The position numbers and the translations under genes were made by a program. This document shows positions 44,706 through 57,662 of a DNA stretch of 64,000 nucleotides, piece by piece (the stretch's first letter is position 1; the number at the start of each line of letters is the position of its first letter). Origin of the DNA: Nymphaea colorata (Eukaryota; Streptophyta; Magnoliopsida; Nymphaeales; Nymphaeaceae); NCBI RefSeq assembly GCF_008831285.2, contig NC_045147.1, positions 12,095,427-12,159,426 on the forward strand, given 5' to 3'. Under the pieces are notes generated by a model. The model was not told the origin of the DNA. It worked only from the letters and a program-made list of their open reading frames with translations, and made no database searches.

Positions 44706-47001
44706 TCAAAGAAGCCGATGAGATGCGCGAACGTGAAGGCCCTGATCAATGTGAAGAGTCAACATGGTTTTGTAAGCCTTGGCGAATCTTATCGCTTCCT
44801 CATTAGATCCGTCCAATATATTCAGTTTCAGCCCAAATCCAACTTCGAATATAGAGTCCAGGGAATATTTTGTGAATAGTTCCTGCATTAATTGGACATG
44901 GGGAAACGTACATGAAAGCAATCACACGAGACACGTCAAAATACTTGTTCTAAACAAGAACTAAAAGGGAAGAACTCTCACGAGTTATGACCACTGGCAC
45001 CGTTGATCTAGCTTTTGAACAACTTGTTAAGCTTTCCTGTTTTACATTACCATTAAGATTTTGAAAAACGATAATTCAAGACTGAGCAGCATGGTCGTCT
45101 TGGTAAGGAACCAAAAGATGCAGCTCATCTGTTGCATGAATTTTATAAACGACCAACATCTCCCAAAGGATCCAGAATTAGAAAAGTAGCTTGCACCAAT
45201 ACGATTTTTTGATGTTTTCATTTGTTTTTTTGTTAACCAAGAAATAACTTTAGTATTTTTGAGTTTTTCATGAGAACAGAGAAGTTATTAATTGCAGGGA
45301 AACCAGGTGGGAAATAGCTTAACTTGTTGCTCTCCCTCGGCGTTTTGACAGGGTAGAGCATGAAGCACAGAGATACGTGCATATGCAATGAGTGTACGCA
45401 AGGGATAGACTCCGAATAAGCAATGAGTGTACGCAAGGAATGGACCCCACATGCACTCCACATACACAATGAGTGTACGCAAGGGATGGACTATACTACC
45501 AACATGTACATATATTTTCATGCTCAAACATTATATATGCATATGAGTGAGATAACAAACATGTATAAAATAACAAATAAGTATGAGATAATGTTTATGA
45601 GATAACAAACGATTTATTAGATAACGAGATAATAAATGGACGGATGTATGAGATAATGTCAAACATAAGTACACGATAATGTTTATGAAATATCAAAAAA
45701 TTTATGAGATAATAAATTAATGGACGAATGCATGAGATAACCCTAAACATAAGTATGAGATAATGTTTATAAAATAATAAAATATTTATACATATGTATG
45801 ATATAATAAAATATTTAAGAAAAAAAGAGATAATGTTATAAGCGGGACAAAGAACGAAAACAATTTTTTATTGTTTAAAGGGTATATTTGTCATAATGAT
45901 ATGCATATAAGACGGATAAATTTTACCTTTATCTAATCCTCAAATCTTTTTTTTGCAGTTTTAGTTTTTATTCTTATAAATTTTTTTTTTGTATTAATCA
46001 TTAATTTTTTTTATCACACTAAAATGACTTGAAATTAAGTACACAAAGGCTCCGCCGAAAAAAGAGTAGAACAACTAGCTGACAGCTCGTTGAACTTAGT
46101 AACTTTTACGGCCTTATGATCAGCCCTGTTCCACTAAACCAGGGCTCGTCACCAATTCAGAAGTTTCGGCAATTACTACTCTTTAATTTTGCTTTAAAAT
46201 GCACATAATGGTGTGTGTACGCTTATGTGGCTGAGATGGGAAAATTGAACGGAAGAAGCACCAACTCATGAAGCAGTACACATACGGTCCAAGCAAAAGA
46301 CTGGAAATCTTGTGAACAAGATCAATACACTCACGTGTATGTCCATGGACAGATTGGCCTCTGCGTCCTCTGAAATCTTCCGTGCAAGAGCAGCTGCGTT
46401 CCTCCGGAAAACGACGCTGCTGAAATCTCTCAGCACCTTGGTGGAGAACTCGTAGCTTGCTACTTTTCTCTGGTGACGCCATCTCTGACCATCCACCGCA
46501 AAAATACCATCTCCAAGAAGATCCTTCGTTATCTCCTGATGACGCGCTCCCTGCAAAAGCAATGAATTAAAGCATTTCATGATCCACCACTGGTTGCTCA
46601 TTGAGTCGTCATCTCGACTCAATAACTTTGCCTCAAAAAGCCAGCAAGTAACAAACAAACACCAAGAACAGAGCAGACGATAGAAGGTTTTCCTTGTTGG
46701 TTACCTTGTCATAGTTAGCGAAGTTGGTCTTCAGGATATACTCGATGTTCTGCGGGTCTGTAGTGTAGACTTCGCTCTGGGAGAAGGCGAGGTACCTGAC
46801 TGTCTTGTTATGGGCAGCAACTTCTGCTTGGTAATCATAGAGCCTATCCAAGCAACTAAGCAAATGGAACATAGTTCCCTTCACAGGTGGGTACTCTTTG
46901 CTGCCTAGAGATTTCCCTGTGAAGATTCTCAAGACACAGAGACACGGAAACAACAGCAGAAGGGAAGCTACGGCATAGCCGATGCAGGAATTGATCTCCA
47001 T
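44706..47001 (-). pseudogene. cytochrome P450, CYP704 family, copy D, internally deleted
   Basis: Exon 1 (46705-47001) and exon 2 (46335-46550) are intact, with GARHQEITKDLLGDGIF and the same splice sites as the other copies. Exon 3 (from 44882) runs to EEAIRFAKA and is then fused in frame to the end of exon 6, YKTMLTLHIDQGLHVRA, ending at the stop TGA 44706-44708. The deletion removed the rest of exon 3, exons 4 and 5 and the start of exon 6, with the shared trinucleotide AAG at the join. A spliced reading would give 229 residues without I-helix, ExxR or heme Cys, so it cannot be a P450 enzyme. Intron 2 is enlarged to 1452 bp. The alternative ATG upstream at 47103 is in frame, but the 47001 start matches the paralogs. 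Confidence 0.88.
45360..46070. repeat. minisatellite-like insertion in intron 2 of copy D
   Basis: Three spaced copies of CAATGAGTGTACGCAAGG (about 45388, 45421, 45468) lead into an AT-rich run of TATGAGATAAT-type units (about 45540-45840). No counterpart exists in introns 2 of A, B or C. Confidence 0.7.
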
Positions 47002-48526
47002 CTCTCCCTCCCACTCCCCCACTCTTCCTCCCTGGCCTGTGCTTCTAAATGCAAAATTTCTCGTTTTTCTTATTAAAAATCGGCAACAGGGAAAAAAAGC
47101 CAAAAAATGCGTTTTTTTAACATTTTTTCGCGTCCTTTTTATATGATTTGAATACGGTTTTCAGCGGTAATATAAGAAGTTTTAATGTCAATATCAAAAC
47201 AAAGAAAACATAAACTTTTTTAGACCTTGGAGGAAACGAGTGTAGAGTCCTTAGGAAAAATAAAACGTTTTAAAATTTTCTATTTTCTTTCTTTTTTTTT
47301 AAAAAAAAGCTCGCCGTACTATAATTGAAAAAAACCTTCCTATTTAAAACCCAAAACGATACATGTGACCGAAACGATATATGTGACTACGATTTTAAGT
47401 ACAATTACTTTACTTTGAAAAAAAAATTACACTTTTTCATGAAATCCTCTCAAATGACACGCGGTTCGTTGTTAAAAAAACTTAAGATGACGACAACAAA
47501 TGTACTTTGAAGAGAAAATAATGTTGAAGAAAGGTAAGCTGAAAAGGAAAAACTCTTTCGTTCTCAATTTACTTTTTAAATCTTTCTTTCGTTCTCGATT
47601 TACTTTGGCTCCTAATTTGCCGTAGCAGTAGCAGTCTATTGGAAGTTACTGTCTCAACCTTTACTAAACAAAAGCCAAACTATACATCAAGGAAAATCAG
47701 TAAAAAAAAAAAAAAATTACTGATCTTTACAATAACTAGATGCCAGGAATTGAGTGGAAACCGAAACCAATCCGGGTTACAGGAAAAGCCATATGGAGGC
47801 AGTGTGGGCACCAGCCTCATAAAAAGTTTTTATTTTCGTATTGGTACTTTAAAAAATTTGCTCATTTATATATAGTGCTGCCCCTTAAGATATGATGGTT
47901 TTTTAATTAGTGCTCTCATCCTAAAATGTGTACCTTTCCCATTGCAATAGTCTTGTTTTTTTTTAGGGCAAAGGTCATAAGTTGGCACCTTTGCGGATCT
48001 ATGCATTGAAACGAACATGGAAACGAAAAAAATTACCAGAAATATTTCTCCAAACTTAATGGTCTTTTTTCTTGTCATAGGCTTTTGCCTTGGAGTGTAA
48101 CGGTCCATTGTGAAAAGGGTTCCACTTTGTATTGAAGATTTTCGGAAATTTCTCGAATTTATGAGGAAGTTGACTAAACAATTTACTGTTTAGATACCTT
48201 GCTTTTTGGGTATAAAAAAACCAGGATATAAAATCCATCAAACTAAGAACTAGAGCTCCATGTAGGTGGTAGGTTGTTACAATAGGCATTAAACTTACCT
48301 TCAACACTCAGACCTTAAACGGCCGCTTGCCTTCCGTCGGTGAGGAAGATAAAAAAAAAAAGTTATAAACCGTTGATTTCACAAGATGAGACAAATGTCA
48401 TAAATAGTGCATTCCATAGCCAAGTGGCTAATGAATTATTGTTGTGGAATCCATCATCTAGGATAACTTTTAATTTCACAAAATGTCCAAAAACTCGTAC
48501 AATAATGAGTTGTCGGCTGATTTGAA

Positions 48527-48563
<37 letters not shown>

Positions 48564-50541
48564 TAATAAGTTCGACCTATTTGAAAGACTGGAGGGTGCG
48601 TCACATGGTGGTGTTGGGTGTTGATTGAGGGATGGTCTTGAGCAAGAGGATCATATATTTCCAATTTCAAATTATTTTCTGAACCATATATTTGACAGGA
48701 GCAAGGAAAATGACAAAAATACCAACCATAAACAGGAGCTTCCCCTCTGACAATTAAAAAAAACTAAATTCAGGGTTTTTTTATATAAAATGTAGAAAAC
48801 GTGTTCCCATGAGCAATCATGGCTCATTCTAAAAATGTAAGTTGCTATCTCTTACCAACTGATCGATCATCATGTCAAATTGAAGTCATTTAAACAAATG
48901 CCCTCTGATGATTGATTTTGTTCTGATAATAAGAATTTTTTGGGGTTCGTGTGGGCAATTGTCCACACATGCCTTCCCTTGTGAGAAGAATAGATCTTCC
49001 AAGTTTCAGACCATGAATTCAATGTCGAACGTGGGTGCTTTCATAGTAGGAGGCTATGAATTCAATATCTAAGTGCATTTATCGGCAAGGGAAAAGAGAA
49101 AAAGGAGAAATTTTCTATTTCATTTAAAGAATGCACACCTTTATAAGTTGTGCTTGTAAACAAACCATGCTGCCATCTGTGTAATGGTGAAGCGAGAATT
49201 TTTTTAGCTAAGTGACACTTGAAGGCACTGCATATCGCTGGACCCATGTTCATACTTCTGTTAACGATGAAAAACAGTGTATGAAACAGCCCAAGCTTGG
49301 CACAAATTTTCAGGAGCTGGTCATTGAATTATTTCTGGTTTTTAAATGCTTTTTTTAATGCCCTTTTTATGTAAAAGTTCCTACTGATCAATATATAGGC
49401 ATTAAGGACATATATTTGTAACAATGATATTTAACATAGACACGCGAAGCCCACATGCAAACACGTAAATGCGTTAGAGTTGTTAATGCACACATATTTT
49501 TAACGAATTTTATATGTTGGGCCGAGTTTAAACTGAGTGCCCTTGGTCGCTTGGTTTTGGTAGTGTCCAAATGCATTATTGAGACAATTTGTCTTCATAG
49601 CATAATGGTGTCAACACATGCTCCAGTAAGTGCTAATGATTTTCTCAATTCATAATTTGATCATTTGTTTTAAATAAAAAAAAAGGTGGGATACAGTGAT
49701 ACCGTACCTTAAGATGTTGTTTGCCACCAATAACAAATTATTATTTTCTAGTGGCACTGCTTCAAAAATTCGAGCAGATTTATAAGACCCTACAACATAG
49801 TGTTTCATAAATCTACTTCAAATATTGAGGTTGAATCATCAAACAGGAACAATTTGTGATGTTAAACAGCCCCTAAATGGAGTGTCACGCCCCCACGTAT
49901 CCTTATGACTGAAATTAAGTGAGATAATGTAACACTATCTTGTTAACTTGGCTCATTCAACTATAAGAACAATGGGGGCTTACAAGAGGACAATTGATCA
50001 AACTCCTAAGCCAGCATGAGTGCATCTGACCCATTAACATCTCGAGCTGCAAAGGATTTGATTTTGGTTTTGGAATGTTTAACTATTACTAAATTTGTTT
50101 GATTAAATAATTTTATACAATCGGATTTGAATTCAAACCCAAGATTCAGACCCCACCTTTAAAGTGAAATAGGATCTAACTACCATAAGATCTAATCAAA
50201 TCAGATCTTAATTAGTATATTCCAGTCAAGTATACTTTTTTATTATAAAGCTCCGCATGAAAATGCCATTCTAACCAAAATTGGATGTGAATTTCTTCAC
50301 TGGATCTGTCAAAACATTTCAAGTCAAAGTGCACAATTGGACATGCCTGATGCGTTTACATTTCTATTTAGGTCGTGTTTACGTTGTTTGGCAACGGTAA
50401 CATGAAACAATAATAATGTGCTACTTATGCTAAACGGCCCCTCTAGAAGCTTTCTCTGGAAAGAATGTAACAAATTACTGCGGTATGTGGGAGTAAAACG
50501 AAAGACAGGATTAGATCAAACGTAACTCTAGTTGCAGATGA

Positions 50542-50572
<31 letters not shown>

Positions 50573-50609
50573 CGGTGTTGTAGCCATGAATTTTTTAATA
50601 CACCGGAGC
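47002..50609. other. intergenic; upstream of copy D and beyond
   Basis: 47390-47620 matches the sequence upstream of copy C (32150-32340), supporting the C/D block duplication. 47798-47960 shares words with 50915-51160 (GTGTGGGCAC, TTAATTAGTGC), a dispersed unclassified repeat. An (AT)n run lies at 48531-48557. No gene could be supported; ORFs are short and have no recognisable family. Confidence 0.5.
50539..50572. repeat. (CT)n microsatellite
   Basis: Pyrimidine dinucleotide run just before the exon-1 relic of P450 copy E. Confidence 0.9.
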
Positions 50610-50879
50610 ATCCATGACTGCTAAACGGAGCTGGCAAAGAAGTACACCGGAAGTCCACCGGAACGAGATCTACACCGCCGACCCTGCGGTAGTCGAGCAC
50701 ATACTCGTGACCAACTTCCTGAACCACCGCAAAGTACTGCATCTGCACTACTCTGGTGGAGAATGAGGCAACCCATGAAAAGTGTCCGTGGAAGAAAATT
50801 CATGATAGATTAAATCCGAGGGCATTAATCCACCCTACGTCCAAAGGTGGCATGTGACCTCGCACCATAGGACATGGCG

Positions 50880-52560
50880 AGCACACACTAGCCATGTCAT
50901 CTACAGGGATAGAGGCAGGTGTGGGCACTCTGTGGCTAATTGACCTATAAAAATTCTTATTTTCATATTCGATATTTCAGGAAAATTGTTCATTTACCTG
51001 TTGGTGCCTTTAAAGATTTAAAATTTTATCAAAACTTTTCTAGCTTTAAAGATTTAATATGTTTACTTTTATATTGTTGCTTTGAAATATTGGATCATTT
51101 GTATATGTGCCCCTAAAATGATTGAAGCTTCTTAATTAGTGCCCTTTCAACCAAAATTTTTTGCTCTGCTAGTGGCCCTAAGATTCCATTCTATTTGAAT
51201 TTTGGAAATGTTTTTGTACCAAAGTAGACCATTTTACGAATAAAATGAATGAGACCTCACATTATTGAAAGCGGATTTTATTTGGTGAACAAGTCATTTT
51301 TATGGCAAAGTTTTCAATCACATCTCCATCTTTTTCTTTTCTTTTCTTTTTTTTACTTTCAAATTATCACTTGATTTTTTAATTACTTATGGTTGAAGCA
51401 AGCACGCATTTAAGGCGGGGCAATTCATTCATTGGTGCAAGCAATGCACCTTAAGACTAGTTTGGCTGCATGGCCACTCTTGATGATCACATGCATCTCT
51501 TTCACGTGACAATCACATGGTGTCTCTAACTGCCTCTTAACTATCTTTATAACATTTACCATCTTCCATTTCTTTTTGTTGAGGCCTGAATATGTTTTGC
51601 TTTAAATTACATTAACACCTTTGAAGAAGAAAGACAAAGGCCCTCTTATGAGGACAAAGTGGGAAAAAAATTTTGTTTGGCTGAAGCAAGTTGCCTGCAT
51701 GTCTAGTTGTTCGAACATGGTTATATACGTCATATTTGTGCATGAAATTTTCATGTGCCAGTATGATTATAATGAAAATACCCTCAATTCACACATAAAA
51801 AGAAACTTTTTTGTGAGGACAAAAATGAAAATAAAAAGTAAAAAAGATTAAAAAGAGCATTCTTTTTTAAAAAATTACCAAAATGTCTCCTTATTTTTAT
51901 TGCGTATATGGGTTGTGTGCACCTAACAACACGCCACTCAATCTGTGACTTGTTGACCTCCCAACACTTACCACATACTGTTTGTTTAGGGCAAACATTG
52001 TCTAATGTTGAAAGGATGAAAGTAGGTAAGACCGGGACACTTTGTCTATTAGACATGTCCTTTCTTTGAGATGTATTTTTTCTTCTTCTATTTTGTCTTT
52101 AGCGGGAGCTTTTCCTTTGTTTTGTTATAGGAAGAGACAATACTTATTTTGGTAAGCATATTATATTTTGTACAGTACTGCATGCCTTAGAAGTTAGAAA
52201 TACACTCGTTATCTAGAGTCAACCTGCCATCTAACTAAGATGGTCCAATTAAAGCAGATGGATGGTCAAGAGAAAAACAAAGAGAAAACAATAGAAACTA
52301 ATATTAAATGATAAAAATGTCTATAACGATAAAAATGTCTATAACTTTTTTTTTCCTTATTTTCTTTTAACTGTCTATCATGTTGGATCAGACGATGTTG
52401 ATTAGATTGCTGGTTGACTCTAAAAAACTAGAATCGCCATTCAACTTTTTTCATATTAGTTTACACTTTTTTTTTCCTTGTTTTTTTTTTTGAACCATCT
52501 ATTTGTATTAAATGAACAACGTCAGTTAAATGACTGGATGACTGTAGATAACTAGAGTGT
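50880..52560. other. intergenic/intronic DNA between exon relics 1 and 2 of copy E
   Basis: Nothing codes. AT-rich; contains the dispersed repeat shared with 47798-47960 and a short direct repeat of GATAAAAATGTCTATAAC (52311 and 52329). Confidence 0.45.
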
Positions 52561-55329
52561 CGTTCACTCAATTCTTCAAACAAGTTTTAAACATCCAATA
52601 AAGTGAAGAAAGTCTGTCATTTTCTCGGCTCGATTTGGAGGAGTAGATCATGTCGGGAAAGAGAGTAGTGCCATTGACTGCTTTCTTAGGGCGGGTACGA
52701 ACAGATGCTGTTGAAGGATCTGTTGGGAGAGGGGATCGTGGCGGTTGACGGTAACAAGTGGGAGCATCAGAGGAAGCTCTCGACTCCAACTTTGTGTTTA
52801 TTTGCAGTTGGCTGATTTCAATTGTCCATATTAATTGATGTTAATTAGCTGAATCAAGGTTTCTAGAGTGCTTGAGTGCCATCAAAACTCGATTTGAAGA
52901 TAATGCAGTTTTGACAAAACCAGGTTTTATGTAAAAAGGTGAAAAGTCCGTCCGTCCTTAGGTTATTCAGAAGCCAGGTTTTCTAAGTGCGGATAAACAA
53001 AAAAAAAAGAAGTTTTAAAGCTCATTAAAAACGTGGTTTTCATAAAACCAAGTTTTTACAAATCAGATTTTGGAGGCAAAGTATTTTTTGAGTGTTTGGT
53101 TGACTTCAAAATGTGTTTTGTGCAAACTCAATTTCGACAAAAAACTAGTTTTCCAAAAATGAGTAAAAAGCTCTACTCCCCTAGTTTATTCACAAAAAAA
53201 CTTAGATTTGAGTGTGCCACTCACATACACAAACTAGGTTTCCAAAACTCATTAAAAAACTTTGGCTTTCCGACAATTGAGGTAAATGAAGGTGCCATCC
53301 AAATGCCGCCTTATACTTGATAAATGATCACGGTATGGGGTCTTGATCCAAGGGATTAAATTAAGCCAATACATAGACAGGGAGAGATACAGAGAAGGAG
53401 CCATAACCCTCATGGGAGACACATTCTGTTGCAGACCATTTATTAAGTTCAAATCACATATCTTTTGGTTTAGTTGTCGTTTAAGATCAATTGTCATGCT
53501 ATGATATATTTTTCTTCTGGACTGTAACAATGGCAAATATGATACTCAAGTTGAAGGATATACCATAGGTTCAGCCACATTAGATTCAATCTTCAATGTT
53601 GGGTTTGGAGTTGAGCTCAACGCTTTTGAAGGGTCATCCACCGAGGAGTTGAAACGCTTCGCCAAGGCCTTGGACGACTTGAACGAGACAATCTCGAGAC
53701 AGTTCGTGGACAATCTCCGGAGGGTTAAGAGGCTGCTGAAGGCAGGCGCCGACGCAAAGCTTAAGAATGATGTTCAGATCGTTGATGATTTGATCTGCAG
53801 GCTGATTAACTGCAAGAGAGATCAAATGGCATCCCAACGCCTTTCCGATTCATGCTGTTTGCTCGTTTCTTTCTTTGTATGTCATAAATGTTGGTTTTGC
53901 TTAACCTTGGTTTTGGATGAAACGTGAGTGGCAGGGAACCCCACCTCCCGAAAGAGAGGCCCAAGTCCTTGCCCCTTCCAGTTATCCTTCGGGTTCAGAA
54001 CTGCATCTAAGTCTAGTAAATTTGTGGTTATTCTCTTCAACTTACTTTAAAGTAATGTTGATAAGAATCGAATTGACGACTGGTTTCTCATCGGGTCACC
54101 AGACTGATCAGCTACGCTACACCCTTAGATCAATTAACTCAGTTTATATGCAAAATTCAAGAAATATACTGTTTATCAATGTAAACTTTCAATTATGCAT
54201 CAACCCTTTGGTTTAGTTCATGTGCTCCCAAATACTTGTTTGGGCGTCTATACGTGCATCAAACATTTCAGCTAATCAAGAAAATGGTTCCCGTTCAGTG
54301 TTACCTACAATTTCTTAGTTACTATTAAAAGATTTTTTTTTGTCAAATTCATCCCCGGAGGATAGCAATGTTAATGTGTTTCCAGTGTATTTACACACAT
54401 GCTGTTAAAACCGTATATAGTGGTTGATCATATCTTACATATGGACAGAAAAATTAATATCATGTCATTTAGACGTAGAAGCATGAATTTCCATAGTCGC
54501 AAAAAAATGTTTTCGCGTTTTTATTGACAATGTTTTTCTTGGGAATAATATGACAAATTAAAAAAATGGGAAAAATACGATCAGTTTTTGAAAAATTTAG
54601 AAAAATCCTAAAAATGAGGGAAATGTAAGACAAGTGAGAAATTAATAGCACATACATCAAAAAATAAGTAGATAAGTGATAAATAAAAATTAGAAAAAGA
54701 AAACAAGTTGCTTGGCATTAAAAAACATGAAAAATACCTAAAAAGAAGTAAAAAGAAAAAAAAAAAACGAAACGTTTTTCATTTTGACATGTTTTTTTTC
54801 CAAAAAACGGTCCCTTTAAAGTTTCAAATGGCCGACATATTTCTCGCATTTTATACACGATTTTATCGAAAAAAACACCTTTTTGTGACTACAGTTCCTA
54901 CTGATAAATGCTTACACAGACACAAAGTAAATTTTCTTCTGCTGCTATAGCACTGCGCCTGATTTCTGCATGCTTCCGTCACAAAAATCAGTTGCAGGAA
55001 AAGGAAGAAGACAGGTTTCTACTGTTGACTGATAAGGACCCTCAAAATGTTACCGACAGATATTTAAGAGACATAATTCTGAACTTCATCATAACAGGCA
55101 AGGACACAACTGCGGGAACGCTTTCTTGGTTCTTTTACATGATGTGCAGGCACACACCCATATCCAGATAAACGTCGGGAAAGACATAGAAGATGCCACC
55201 GCTGCCATCAGAAAGCACCAAGAGCAGCCCATGGCGGATTTTGCAGACAGCCTGAGCGACAGAGTCATGCAACTCTTGCAGAGACGCTTCGACTGTATCC
55301 TGCGTTCCCTATGCTACTGATTGACTTGG

Positions 55330-55985
55330 TCCATCTACTCAATGTCAATGTGCTAATGCTTATATGGCGTTTTTTCAACTCGATGGATTACCAGTAATAT
55401 CCGCATTGGATTTAGTGCGAAAACATATTATCTTCATGATTTTTCATTTCTTCCTCAAAACGCAGAGATTCCTCAGTTAGAAAAGTTAGGATCGGACGCA
55501 CACCTCTTTCATGTATTTATTAATGTGTTCACTAGTCATGCTTTCATCATCTTCCTTCTCAGTCCGACTAAGGGGTGCCAACTGAAAGAATCATAGGGTT
55601 GAAAGACTAGATATTGCTTCCTGAATCCTTGAATATGAAATCATTGGGCTATTGCTTGAAGGAGCAAAGCATAGCTGCTGGTTGGGGCAAAAGACGGTGC
55701 GTTCCAGTTTTGATTGCCGTGGGTGCTACTCCCTTAGGCTATTAAGGGTAAGGTGTCCTCAGTCGAGCTGAAGGTGATCCACTACCCACATAGGCTCACC
55801 TGGAAATCATTGGGTGGCTACAAAGTGGATTTTTCCAGCCTGAAACTGCCATCAAGTTCACACCATTTCAGGTGATCACCAAGAATCATAGCATCTTAGT
55901 TACTACTGAAACTTCTTGATCTAGGAGAGGTGGGAGACAATACCAAATTAACTAGCGAGAGGGTGTTGGATTAAATAAAACATTC
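55330..55985. other. unrecognised segment where exon 5 of copy E is expected
   Basis: No P450 exon-5 sequence is seen. The DNA from about 55560 to 55960 is less AT-rich than its surroundings and looks like an inserted element, but no gene, LTR or terminal repeat was recognised. Confidence 0.35.
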
Positions 55986-55987
55986 AA

Positions 55988-56013
55988 TATATATATATAT
56001 ATATATATCTATA

Positions 56014-56068
<55 letters not shown>
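55988..56068. repeat. (AT)n microsatellite
   Basis: About 80 bp of AT dinucleotides with two ATCT interruptions. Confidence 0.95.
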
Positions 56069-56069
<1 letters not shown>

Positions 56070-56395
56070 CATGAGTACCAAAGCGTTGGACATAGTCAGG
56101 ATGTAGTCCAAGATTGAAATAGGATCCATATCTGGATAGACCGGCAATTCAGAGTCAGGATGAGATTCTTGGATTAGATAGTTACATATATGGATGGATC
56201 TAGATAATGTTATAGCAAAGTCCAGTTCCAGTACTTATAATTCACTTGCAGACCTCTATACGGATTGGTTCACTAGATGTGAGGAGGATTCAAGTGTATT
56301 CCGGCTTCATTGACCAATAGGTCAATTGATTTCCTCAAGTGGAACGCAGTTGGACGTGATCATGCATTAATTATGGCTAATGTTAAAAAAAAAAA

Positions 56396-56510
56396 GTGGA
56401 GTGGTGAGAATTCCACGTTGTGGCCGTGGAGACCTGGGATCGAATCCCAGCGGCCACATTTCCTTGATCTTTTACTCCTGTGCCTTCAGACCCACTTGAC
56501 AAAAAAATTT
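56396..56510 (+). mobile_element. SINE-like sequence with tRNA-type B box
   Basis: GGATCGAATCC (56437-56447) differs at one base from the Pol III B-box consensus. It lies in a T-arm-like hairpin (CTGGG 56434-56438, CCCAG 56446-56450) enclosed by a perfect 7-bp stem, GTGGCCG (56420-56426) with CGGCCAC (56451-56457). D and anticodon arms are missing, so it is not a tRNA gene. An A-run precedes it and another (A7) follows at about 56502. This suits a short tRNA-derived SINE; target duplications were not resolved. Confidence 0.45.
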
Positions 56511-56809
56511 AGTAGATCTTTCCATCCGTTAATACCCAAAAATCATAGACAGCTTTCAAGTTGGAGTAGTTCGCTTCAACTTTTTTTAATCATTTTCTTG
56601 AAATAAAAAGCCATAGTAAGTTCATGCATCTTTTTTCTTTTTAACTTCAGGACGGGCCACGGCTGTGTTTGGGAAAGGAGCTCGCTTGCCGGCAGATGAT
56701 GATATTTGCTGCTGTTCTTCTGCATTTTTTCATCTTCAAACTGGCTGACGAGAACAGGGAAAATTCAGCCCGATGCGCACTCTGCAGATGGAAAATTGGC
56801 TCCATTTAG

Positions 56810-57662
56810 TGGCTTCTTCGAGGAATACTTGAAAAGAACCCCACCAACTTTACCCATTTCCCCGTCATATGATTCGCCAGAAAAAAAAAGAAAAGAAAAA
56901 GAAAGAATATCCATTCTTGTTTCGTTTTACTTCCACATTTTTCGGTCTCAAACTTGTTTCCTCATCTTTCGTAGGTTAAAATTCAAATAGGAGCACAACC
57001 ATTTGAAGGTAAATCGTTTGAAAAGGAAAACCTTGAATTTTGTTGGTTATTAGCTAACCGTGGTTGGGAAGGCTAGTCGATACATACAGGTAAGCAAATC
57101 AATAGACATGCAATAAATGAACAGAGATTTTAAATTTTTTTAACTGTTTCGTAAGTGAATTTGTTAGAAAAACTTGACATGTCCTCGTGGTAAACGCTTC
57201 TTAAATCATTAAAGTACGGGGGTTGGATTATCGATGGAAAACAAGTGCTGGATATATCTTTCTTTTTTTTGGAAGGAAATGGCATGTCATACTTAAAAGC
57301 ATGAGTTTCACACTAATGTCCCGTAGAAAATCAATGTTGGATTTATCTTTCTTTTATTTGGAGCAAAGGAGAGATACCTTGAAGAAGCTGATGTTCTTTC
57401 TTTCTATTTCCAGTGTCCAAGGCTGGAGACCCTGTGTGAAGAGTGGGACACTTGTCAACTAAGTGCCATGTCTACCTTTTGTTGGTAGTCCAAGGCAGTA
57501 GCACCCACTAAAATCGAACTAAGACCGGCACTTCATTGTTCCCTAAACCCCACCAGCTCTATTATACTTGTCAGGACAAAAATAAGCATTTACTATTTAT
57601 TTCCCAACCGTCCTGCTGGAGGATAGGCCTCTATGAGTTTTACACATAAATGTCTTACTCAT
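56810..57662. other. intergenic
   Basis: No gene recognised. The stretch from about 57410 to 57600 has less AT and resembles repeat DNA of unknown class. Confidence 0.4.

Larger units (their letters stand above)
50612..56809 (+). pseudogene. cytochrome P450, CYP704-like, copy E, decayed, opposite strand
   Basis: Five exon relics in order on the plus strand. Exon 1 end: NEIYTADPAVVEHILVTNFLNHRK (about 50661-50733). Exon 2: LLKDLLGEGIVAVDGNKWEHQRK (52704-52775). Exon 3: SATLDSIFNVGFGVELNAFEGSS to DDLICRLINCKRDQ, still open (53571-53825). Exon 4: RYLRDIILNFIITGKDTTAGTLSWFFYMM with the I-helix intact (about 54985-55160). It then frameshifts to ETLRLYPAFP (55281-55310). Exon 6: after acceptor TTCAG, DGPRLCLGKELACRQMM keeps the heme Cys (56651-56809) but ends early. 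Exon 5 is not found. Residues differ more from A-D than these do from each other, so this is a separate, older lineage. Confidence 0.85.

Noticed and set aside
53033-53536. ORFs between exon relics 2 and 3 of copy E
   Set aside because: Internal AAAACCAAGTTT-like word repetition makes open frames; no domain recognised.
56420-56457. tRNA gene
   Set aside because: Acceptor-like stem and T arm are present, but D and anticodon arms are absent; total length is 38 bases.
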